Below, piece by piece: positions 57,317 to 64,000 of a stretch of 64,000 nucleotides of DNA (within the stretch, counting starts at the first letter, position 1; every line of letters starts with the position of its first letter). The notes under the pieces are model-generated. The model was not told the origin of the DNA and ran no database searches. It was given only the letters and a program-made list of their open reading frames with translations. The stretch is from an uncultured Psychrosphaera sp. (GTDB taxonomy: Bacteria; Pseudomonadota; Gammaproteobacteria; Enterobacterales; Alteromonadaceae), in assembly GCF_947500655.1 (NCBI RefSeq), contig NZ_CANMSK010000024.1, forward strand, positions 1 through 64,000, read 5' to 3'. A program made the translations under genes and the position numbers.

Positions 57317-59599
57317 TTAATTTGTAATTAAATATGGTCGGCGGTAAGCAAAAATACTTTCTGAGAATAAATTTGCAATGCTTGATGATAAATCACCACC
57401 TAATCCACTAATTTTAAAATTGAAACTGATGCCAGTGTCATATTCGATATCTGTATTAGAGCCTATTTGCGCATCATCTAAATCAACAAGAATTTGTCGT
57501 TTAGCTGCCAATTGTATACTCCAACAACAAGAGCGATATTCAAAACCTATCAAAGCATCCATATTTATATCAGACTCTAAGTCTTGGTGGTAACTTGTTG
57601 CAATAGCCCATGTTGAATTAATTTGGTAACTAGCAAAAATACCAGCTTGATTTATTTTTATACCAGCCACATCGGTCGCATATCTATGATTGAATTGAAA
57701 ATTCTTATCTTTTGCCAGCCAGTAATCCAATGAAATAAAGCCTGTTTCAACTTCATCAATCTCTTGGTTATACAAGAGACCACCATCTAATTGCCAGTTT
57801 TCGGTAAGTTGTCCAAACCATTCAAGGGCGACTGCTTGCTTAGAGCTAACTAAGTCATCATTAGTTCCAAGGGTATCATTTTTTAATTTATATATTTTGC
57901 CAAGACCAAATCTAAATAGTTCTTTATTAGCGTCATTGTATATACTGGTACTGAATCCGATAGTCATTTGATTTGCAGCTGAAATATTATCTATACCTGA
58001 ATAGTTATTATCCCTGAATAAAGAGAAATAATCTTCCTTTAATAATTGAGAGTCATATAAACCAATATCTGATTGATCAACATCTTCTATATATAAATAT
58101 TGAATTTTAGGCTCTAAGGTCTGACGTACATCCTGTTTAAAATAAGTAGTTTGTTTTTCAAATGTTAGGCCTGTCAGAATACGAGCTTTGGCTAAATTAC
58201 GAGTTATTTCTTGAGCTTCATCTAACTGTGTATTTTTTTGGTTGTAATACGTCGATAGATAGCTAGTACTAGCTAATAGTTGAAATGACGGTGTGTTAAA
58301 CTGATAAATTAACTCAGGTGAAAAATGAATTCGTTGTACTTCATCTATATCTTTGTACTCATTTTCAAAGAAACTATATTGGCTATTAACTAAAAATTGA
58401 AAAGAGTCCGTTACAGGATAAGCGGTCCAATCTAGAGTCAGTTGAATGGGTAAATTATAAGATGGCGTATGTGGACCAAGTTCATACATATCTTGTGATA
58501 GTAAGGATAAGTCCATATTGTCACCATAATAAGTTAGCATGGCGAAATTATTTAAATTGGTATCTGATTGATGATGGTAATCACTACCAAAATCACTGAT
58601 ATAATTATCATCACTCAAATCAGTCCATTGTAGCTGAGTCTTCCATCTTTCTTGCCAGTTAGATTCATGCTGCAAATAAGCTAAATATCTTTCCCCTAAA
58701 TCAGTATCACTTTTATCTTCAGATAAATATTCCATTTGTAAAACATTATCAGAGTTGTAAGTTAAATGACGAAAGTTAGATTGCAGTAATAACCCGCGTT
58801 TAGACATGTACTTAGGTGTTAATGTAAGATCATAGTTATCAGCTAAATTGAAATAAATAGGCTGAGCTATATAAGTGCCATAATTAGTGGAATTACCTAT
58901 CTCTGGAAACAATAAACCAGTTTTTCTTTTATCTGATATTGGAAATGTTGCGTATGGAACGTAGATAACGGGAATGTCTGCAATCTTAAATACAGCATTC
59001 CAAGCTTCACCCCAGCCTTTTTCTTGATTTATTTCAATTCTATCTGCTGCAAATAACCAACTAGGCTCATCGCCAGGACAAGTTGTGAAGGTTGCTGCTT
59101 TTAGCTTAAGGTCATTACTACCTTTTATTGAAAACACTTCAGCTTCGCCTCTACCCGCATTAAAGCCAAATTGATATTTAGTACCGAGTAATTCTAAATC
59201 TTGGTTTGTTTCGTCCAGGAAAATAGATAAGCCTGACACTTTGGCAGCCTCCGAGATTAACTCTATATTTCCCGTGGCAATAAATTGATTAGTTATTTCA
59301 TTATAGGTAGCATTATCAGCTTTAATTGTTTGATTTTGTTGAAATATAGTGACTTTACCATTAAATTCAGTGTACTTTCCTTGAATTAAGTCGGCACTTT
59401 CACTAGTGACTATCACTTCATCAGGTTTATGAGTAACGTGTTCCATGGTTGATTTTGTTGGTGAATTTAATGGCGTAATAGCACAAACAGGTTCTGCTTT
59501 AGCTGTAGAGCTTAACAATAAAAATATAACAGCAAAGGCAGGACTACGCATAACAAAGGCTATTCTGTGCAATATTTTTGAAAAAAGAGTAGGCGACAA
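57317..59599 (-). CDS. lptD: LPS-assembly protein LptD
   Basis: LptD with LptE inserts lipopolysaccharide into the outer leaflet. The 760-residue precursor has a signal peptide (residues about 18-35, ending SSTAKA), a beta-jellyroll (about 60-190) and a large C-terminal beta-barrel. The four disulfide cysteines are conserved: C39, C174 and the pair C691-C692. The frame begins with TTG at 59599, with AGAGG five bases upstream; an ATG at 59551 (MRSPAFAV) has no ribosome site. Downstream lie surA and the rest of the operon. Confidence 0.96.
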   Translation of the reverse strand: MSPTLFSKILHRIAFVMRSPAFAVIFLLLSSTAKAEPVCAITPLNSPTKSTMEHVTHKPDEVIVTSESADLIQGKYTEFNGKVTIFQQNQTIKADNATYNEITNQFIATGNIELISEAAKVSGLSIFLDETNQDLELLGTKYQFGFNAGRGEAEVFSIKGSNDLKLKAATFTTCPGDEPSWLFAADRIEINQEKGWGEAWNAVFKIADIPVIYVPYATFPISDKRKTGLLFPEIGNSTNYGTYIAQPIYFNLADNYDLTLTPKYMSKRGLLLQSNFRHLTYNSDNVLQMEYLSEDKSDTDLGERYLAYLQHESNWQERWKTQLQWTDLSDDNYISDFGSDYHHQSDTNLNNFAMLTYYGDNMDLSLLSQDMYELGPHTPSYNLPIQLTLDWTAYPVTDSFQFLVNSQYSFFENEYKDIDEVQRIHFSPELIYQFNTPSFQLLASTSYLSTYYNQKNTQLDEAQEITRNLAKARILTGLTFEKQTTYFKQDVRQTLEPKIQYLYIEDVDQSDIGLYDSQLLKEDYFSLFRDNNYSGIDNISAANQMTIGFSTSIYNDANKELFRFGLGKIYKLKNDTLGTNDDLVSSKQAVALEWFGQLTENWQLDGGLLYNQEIDEVETGFISLDYWLAKDKNFQFNHRYATDVAGIKINQAGIFASYQINSTWAIATSYHQDLESDINMDALIGFEYRSCCWSIQLAAKRQILVDLDDAQIGSNTDIEYDTGISFNFKISGLGGDLSSSIANLFSESIFAYRRPYLITN

Positions 59600-59752
59600 T
59601 TTAACCTCTAAAACTTAAGATGAGAAACAAAGTGAGAATGATAACTATATACGAAATCTCCAACCTCGGAATTCTATCTGATTTTTTTACGCTATACTAT
59701 GCGCGCTCTGCAATTTAATGGTTTTTAAGGTTTATTTTTTAACCTTTAGTCT

Positions 59753-60721
59753 GTGTATAAATTGAAAATTGTGAATTTGAACCCATATTCACTTGGTGGA
59801 TATTTAAAGAAAATAAAGAGAGTAGTTTTGACTGGGAAAATAGTAGGGGCATTTTTTGGTTTTTTATTATTAAGAAACATCATCGGTGCATTAATTGGTT
59901 TATATATAGGACATTTGTTTGATGCTGCAATTAAACGTCTAACGAACAAACAAAATGTTGAGGAATGGTTAACGAGTGACGATTCAAAACAAGCTATATT
60001 TTTCTATACTACTTTTTCAGTTATGGGTCATGTGGCTAAAGCCAGTGGTAATGTCACAGCTGAAGATATTCAAACTGCTAATGAGTTTATGACTCAAATG
60101 CATTTGTCTGGCGAGCAAGTTGCTGAGGCAAAAGAAGCATTTAATGAAGGAAAGTCTTTAGGCTTTCCAATTAAGAAAAAAATTAACTTGTTTAAGCAGT
60201 ATTTCGGTAAGCGACAAGACTTGTGTCAGTTTTTTATTGAAATTCAAATTCAGATAGCTTATTCAGATTCCATACTAGAACCTGCTGAATATGAACTTTT
60301 ACTTAATATTGCAAACCAGTTAGGCTTTACCAAACGACATTTAGGGCAATTGATTGTAATTTGGGAAGCTGAGCTTAGGTTTCAAAATTATAAAAGAGAT
60401 CAACAGCAAAAGAACAGAAGATACGAACGTCGCTACGCTGGAAGCAATAGCAATAGCAATAGTCAAAATAAACAACAAGGTCGTCAGCAAGGTACTAACT
60501 CTGCTTCACCGAGTATATCAGACGCTTATGCCTTGTTAGGCGTGTCTGATAAAGAATCCGTTCAAGAAATTAAGCGTGCTTATAAACGTTTAATGTCTAA
60601 AAACCATCCAGATAAATTAGTATCTAAAGGCTTACCGCCAGAAATGATGGAAGTAGCCAAACAGAAAACTCAAGATATTCAATCAGCTTACGAACTAATA
60701 AAAAAAGAACGTGGTTTTTAA
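59753..60721 (+). CDS. djlA: DjlA-type membrane J-domain co-chaperone
   Basis: DjlA stimulates DnaK at the inner membrane and affects capsule and LPS-related signalling in E. coli. It has an N-terminal membrane dimerisation segment with conserved glycines (GKIVGAFFGFLLLRNIIGAL), a TerB-like helical domain (about 80-200), a Gln/Asn/Ser-rich linker (about 215-255) and a C-terminal J domain with NHPDKL. The start is uncertain: GTG at 59753 (322 residues) or TTG at 59828 (297 residues), which has AGAGAG upstream and fits the family N-terminus better. It is divergent from lptD, as in E. coli. Confidence 0.93.
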   Translation: MYKLKIVNLNPYSLGGYLKKIKRVVLTGKIVGAFFGFLLLRNIIGALIGLYIGHLFDAAIKRLTNKQNVEEWLTSDDSKQAIFFYTTFSVMGHVAKASGNVTAEDIQTANEFMTQMHLSGEQVAEAKEAFNEGKSLGFPIKKKINLFKQYFGKRQDLCQFFIEIQIQIAYSDSILEPAEYELLLNIANQLGFTKRHLGQLIVIWEAELRFQNYKRDQQQKNRRYERRYAGSNSNSNSQNKQQGRQQGTNSASPSISDAYALLGVSDKESVQEIKRAYKRLMSKNHPDKLVSKGLPPEMMEVAKQKTQDIQSAYELIKKERGF

Positions 60722-60724
60722 CCT

Positions 60725-61699
60725 TTACATACCAACGGCTGTGAGAAACCCATATATTTCTTTAACCGTACGCATATTGTTATTACCAAAAGCGATATGA
60801 CTATTAAGTTTTCGTTGTCGATAATCTGTTTTGTAATGCTTTCGAGCTAATTTCCTTCGATATTGGATAGAGCTTGATACCCACTGATTATCCATTTGTT
60901 TGAATAACTCCAACACAGGGAATTCGGTTTCGCTTAACTGTTGTGCAAATAAATCGTTTAAATCCTGCTGTGGCATATGGGCACTTAACATGATCAGTGC
61001 ATCTGGTTGCATTAATTTCTGTTGCTGAAATAAACTCGTTAACCAAGCACAACTCTTTCCCTGACAAATGAAAATAAAATAGCCAGGGAATTGCTCAGCA
61101 TATTGCCAAGCAGATTCGACTCGTTTTAGGATTTCATCCTCAATCTCTGCATTTGTTTGGCTAGAAAAAATATCATCTTGGTGATATGCCTTTAATCTAA
61201 GGTTGGGGTCTCTAGCTGCTTGACTATCATTTTTTGTACTAACGTTTGATCCTGCGTTTGTTTGAACGCTTGGATCTTTCTCTTGCTGTTGACCATCTTC
61301 AGACGAACCTGGTGTACTTTGATTATCTGTTTTCTGTACATTATTAAAACTCCCATTGGTTTGCTCTATATTTGGCATTGTAAGTAACAAACTGCGCCAA
61401 CCGTATTCCGTTAAGTTGTCATACAACATATTTATTGCTGGTTGTTTAGTAATGGATTGATTAATTTCAGGCACTATAAAAGCGATCCCTCGAGGAAAGC
61501 CTGTGGTTTCTTCTTTCATTAAGGTTAAATATTCAGATTCATCTAACGTTAATATATTGATCTCCCGATCTTGTACGTAATGTTTAATATCAATTGCTTG
61601 AAGTTCGGACAAATCAATAGGTGGCGTATCGTCCACCGATGCGGCAAAAGTAGCTGAAGTACTTAAACTGATCATCAATAGCAAAATATGATGTTTCAT
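60725..61699 (-). CDS. DUF3530 exported protein
   Basis: The 324-residue precursor begins with a signal peptide (MKHHILLLMISLSTSATFAA). The mature part is of DUF3530 type, with a Rossmann-like start (GIAFIVPEINQSI, LTEYGWRSLLLTMPN), a Gln/Asn/Ser-rich insertion (about 135-180), and a hydrolase-like core (YFIFICQGKSCAWLTSLFQQ; note CQGKSC in place of a GxSxG serine elbow). Function unknown. The start at 61699 gives the clean signal peptide; an 18-codon longer frame exists. It is convergent with djlA with only three bases between stops. Confidence 0.82.
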   Translation of the reverse strand: MKHHILLLMISLSTSATFAASVDDTPPIDLSELQAIDIKHYVQDREINILTLDESEYLTLMKEETTGFPRGIAFIVPEINQSITKQPAINMLYDNLTEYGWRSLLLTMPNIEQTNGSFNNVQKTDNQSTPGSSEDGQQQEKDPSVQTNAGSNVSTKNDSQAARDPNLRLKAYHQDDIFSSQTNAEIEDEILKRVESAWQYAEQFPGYFIFICQGKSCAWLTSLFQQQKLMQPDALIMLSAHMPQQDLNDLFAQQLSETEFPVLELFKQMDNQWVSSSIQYRRKLARKHYKTDYRQRKLNSHIAFGNNNMRTVKEIYGFLTAVGM

Positions 61700-61818
61700 A
61701 TAAAACTCTGGTGGATTAAAAGGAATATCTTTATTATCGGCAAGTATCAGCATAACTGAAACGAATCTACAGCTTATTTCATCGTTATAAGCGTAAACTT
61801 AGGTATTGAATAAATTTT

Positions 61819-62835
61819 ATGAAAACACCAAATAACACAAATTTCGATCATAAAAAGCCTCAAAAAATAGGCGTGTTGTTAGTTAATTTAGGCACACCAA
61901 CAGAGCCAACAGCTTCAGCGGTAAGAGTCTATTTAAAAGAGTTTTTGTCAGACTCTCGGGTGGTAGAAATACCTAAAATAATTTGGTGGTTTATTCTAAA
62001 TTTAATTATTTTACCATTTCGTAGTAAACGCTCTGCTGAAGCTTATAGTTCTATTTGGCAAAAAGAGGGCTCACCGTTATTAATTAATACTAAAAAATTA
62101 GCGGAAAAAGTAGGACAGAAATTAGCGATAGATCATGACAATATTATGGTCGATTACGCTATGCGCTACGGTACCGATAACATAGCTGAAAAACTGAAAG
62201 CATTTGAGCAACAAGGGCTAAGTAAGTTATTAGTTATCCCTTTGTATCCGCAATACTCTGCTACCACCACAGCATCTATTTTTGATGTAGTTGGCGATTA
62301 TTATCAGCAGCAACGTCGTATACCTGATATTCGTTTTATCAGTCACTATCATGACAATGAAGATTACGTTAAAGCTTTAGTGAATAAAGTTAAAGATCAT
62401 TGGTATATGCATGGAAAAGCGGAAAAATTAATCTTGTCGTTTCATGGTATACCTCAAAGGAACTGGGATAAAGGCGACCCTTATGCCTGTGAATGTTTTA
62501 AAACGTCACGTTTAGTTGCCGAGCAATTAGAGTTATCTCAAGATCAGATTTTAACTACATTTCAATCTCGTTTTGGTAAAGCTCAGTGGATCCAACCTTA
62601 TACTGAGGGAACGCTAAAGGCATTAGCTGCACAAGGGACTAAGTCGGTACAAGTTGTTTGTCCTGGTTTTGCTGTTGATTGTTTGGAAACGTTAGAAGAA
62701 ATTGCAGAAGAAAATAAAGAATACTTTATTGAAGCTGGTGGTGAAAAATTTGAATACATTACGTGTTTAAATGATGATGACAGTCATGTTGATATGATGT
62801 CTCAGTTAATTTTAGATAATACCAAAGCTTGGTGA
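61819..62835 (+). CDS. hemH: ferrochelatase
   Basis: HemH inserts Fe2+ into protoporphyrin IX, the last step of haem synthesis. The 338 residues contain GVLLVNLGTPTEPTASAVRV at the start, the active-site His in LILSFHGIPQRN, and the Glu and porphyrin-binding SRFGKAQWIQPYTE followed by VVCPGFAVDCLETLEEI. A Cys-containing segment (GDPYACECFKTS) is present. A short spacer of 119 bases separates it from divergent DUF3530; no Fur box is evident. Confidence 0.97.
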   Translation: MKTPNNTNFDHKKPQKIGVLLVNLGTPTEPTASAVRVYLKEFLSDSRVVEIPKIIWWFILNLIILPFRSKRSAEAYSSIWQKEGSPLLINTKKLAEKVGQKLAIDHDNIMVDYAMRYGTDNIAEKLKAFEQQGLSKLLVIPLYPQYSATTTASIFDVVGDYYQQQRRIPDIRFISHYHDNEDYVKALVNKVKDHWYMHGKAEKLILSFHGIPQRNWDKGDPYACECFKTSRLVAEQLELSQDQILTTFQSRFGKAQWIQPYTEGTLKALAAQGTKSVQVVCPGFAVDCLETLEEIAEENKEYFIEAGGEKFEYITCLNDDDSHVDMMSQLILDNTKAW

Positions 62836-62934
62836 GTTTAAGTATTTATACTGAGCAAAAATTAGACTTTGGTATGTCGATAATTTTTTGTGGTACAGTC
62901 ATTTTTAATGTTAATTTTTTTGGAGCTTTCATTA

Positions 62935-64000
62935 ATGCTTGAGTCAAATCCCTCTAAGTCGTCTGGGTTAGCTATAACGCCTTTGATTTTATTTGTTTTT
63001 ACGTTTTTAGGTACTGGTGTTTGGTTACATTTACAAGGGGTCGATTTTGCTTTTTATCAATTGCCTGCTCCTGTTGCTATTATTCCAGCTATTATTTTGG
63101 CTTTATTTTTAGATAGATATCTAGCTAGTAACCCAGTTACATTAGATAACAGCGTAACCACGCTTATTCAGGGCATGGGGAATGATAAAGTCATTACCAT
63201 GTGCCTAATATACTTATTAGCTGGAGCCTTCTCTTCTGTAGCTCAAGCCACAGGTGGTGTCGATGTTATGGTTAATGTCGGATTGCAATTTGTACCTGCT
63301 CCTTTGGTTATTGCTGGTTTGTTTTTAGTTTCAGCTGTCGTGGCAACGGCCATGGGGACGTCAATGGGGACTATTGGGGCCATCGCACCTATTGCCGTAG
63401 GAATAGTGGCAAATGTAGATATTGACCCAGCTGTTATTGCCGGTGCCGTTGTAGGTGGTGCGATATTTGGTGATAACTTAAGCTTAATTTCAGACACGAC
63501 TATTGCTTCGACCAAAACTCAAGGTGCTGAGTTAAAAGATAAATTTTATGAAAATTTAGTATTTGCTATTCCAGCTGCACTTATCTGTGTGGCTATTTAT
63601 GCCTATATTGGATTCAATAACCCTGCACAAATTACTGCAGTAGATGTCGATAATATCTGGCTTGGTTTACCTTACTTACTCGTTATCATTCTTGCTGTTA
63701 TGGGAATGAATGTTTTTCTGGTTTTATTACTAGGTATTTTACTTTCAGCGGTTACCGGCGCATTACTTGGTGATTACCAAATATCACTGATAGGGAAAGA
63801 TATTTATACGGGCTTTAGTAATATGCAGGAAATTTTCCTACTAAGCATGCTCATTGGTGGCTTAAGTGAGCTAATGAAGCGACAGGGCGGTTTGGGTTAC
63901 CTTGTTGATAAAATTAATACGATTGTACACTTTTTTAGCAAAACACCGTCATCGTCAACCAATCAAATAGCCATCGCCAGTTTAGCCTTTACCACTAACT
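62935..64000 (+). CDS. NhaC-family Na+/H+ antiporter (partial, runs off the right edge)
   Basis: The frame is open from ATG 62935, with TGGAG upstream, to the last base of the window (355 codons and 1 base). It encodes a polytopic inner-membrane protein with segments typical of NhaC antiporters: ITPLILFVFTFLGTGVWLHL, LAGAFSSVAQATGGVDVMVN, AVVATAMGTSMGTIGAIAPI, and FGDNLSLISDTTIASTKTQG, which holds conserved acidic and Ser/Thr residues of the transport site. Such antiporters export Na+ and suit a marine host. The C-terminal part is missing because of the window limit, not because of truncation. Confidence 0.9.
   Translation, partial: MLESNPSKSSGLAITPLILFVFTFLGTGVWLHLQGVDFAFYQLPAPVAIIPAIILALFLDRYLASNPVTLDNSVTTLIQGMGNDKVITMCLIYLLAGAFSSVAQATGGVDVMVNVGLQFVPAPLVIAGLFLVSAVVATAMGTSMGTIGAIAPIAVGIVANVDIDPAVIAGAVVGGAIFGDNLSLISDTTIASTKTQGAELKDKFYENLVFAIPAALICVAIYAYIGFNNPAQITAVDVDNIWLGLPYLLVIILAVMGMNVFLVLLLGILLSAVTGALLGDYQISLIGKDIYTGFSNMQEIFLLSMLIGGLSELMKRQGGLGYLVDKINTIVHFFSKTPSSSTNQIAIASLAFTTN

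Noticed and set aside
61734-61741. GCCGATAA on the minus strand upstream of the DUF3530 gene, a possible FliA -10
   Set aside because: The -35 at the right spacing is TTCA rather than TAAA, only 2 of 4 core bases; not supported as a promoter.
62836-62934. Possible riboswitch or Fur box around hemH and the antiporter gene
   Set aside because: The spacers are AT-rich with no recognisable aptamer or GATAATGATAATCATTATC-like site.
1-64000. CRISPR arrays, insertion sequences, integrons, prophage genes or toxin-antitoxin pairs
   Set aside because: I found no repeat-spacer pattern, transposase, integrase or phage protein on either strand.

Overview
The window looks like chromosomal core DNA of an AT-rich marine gammaproteobacterium, most likely Alteromonadales and probably Colwelliaceae (inference). 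The basis is SMC rather than MukBEF next to cysZ and zipA, the rpsU-yqeY-dnaG-rpoD order, the lptD-surA-pdxA-rsmA-apaG-apaH operon, the hisS-yfgM-bamB-der operon, polar-flagellum style flg/che genes with sigma-28 and sigma-54 promoters, and many chemosensory and c-di-GMP proteins. I see no insertion sequence, prophage, integron or CRISPR array. Nearly every gene is intact; the last one runs off the right edge.

Layout. 1-2.7 kb: tRNA-Lys, nadA, tRNA-Ser and a patatin-like lipase. 2.9-6.6 kb: moeA divergent from a complete lipoxygenase gene, the most unusual gene here. 6.7-14 kb: a FapA/DUF342 protein, cysZ, smc and zipA. 14.1-20.9 kb: flagellar and chemotaxis block (flgN, flgM, flgA leftward; cheV, cheR, flgBCDE rightward), ending in a strong terminator after flgE. 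21.1-22.7 kb: a SulP anion transporter behind MetR-like palindromes. 22.9-27.5 kb: rpoD, dnaG, yqeY, rpsU leftward. 27.8-32.2 kb: tsaD, plsY, folB, uppP, cca. 32.3-36.1 kb: gspA-gspB, a TetR regulator with its own operator, and an HD-GYP protein. 36.5-41.5 kb: hisS-yfgM-bamB-der. 41.6-46.8 kb: an M23 murein hydrolase, anmK translationally coupled to a membrane GGDEF protein, and two small membrane or exported proteins. 46.9-52.7 kb: a DUF2798 protein, an Aer-like receptor, a glutathione peroxidase, an FMN reductase and a second chemoreceptor. 52.9-59.6 kb: the lptD-to-apaH operon. 59.7-64 kb: djlA, a DUF3530 protein, hemH and a partial NhaC-type antiporter.

Connections. Four promoters fit the FliA (sigma-28) consensus TAAA-N15-GCCGATAx exactly in spacing: before flgM, inside flgA pointing at cheV, before the Aer-like receptor, and before the second receptor. 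A sigma-54 promoter precedes flgB. Together they place the hook genes in an RpoN class and the chemosensory genes, with the anti-sigma factor FlgM, in a FliA class. Several usual gene neighbours are missing: ligA after zipA, flgF-L after flgE, and ispG before hisS. This suggests chromosomal rearrangement relative to related genomes.

The strongest candidate for under-described biology is the lipoxygenase. It keeps the full His signature, all five iron ligands including a C-terminal Ile, and an Ala at the Coffa position, but has no visible signal peptide.
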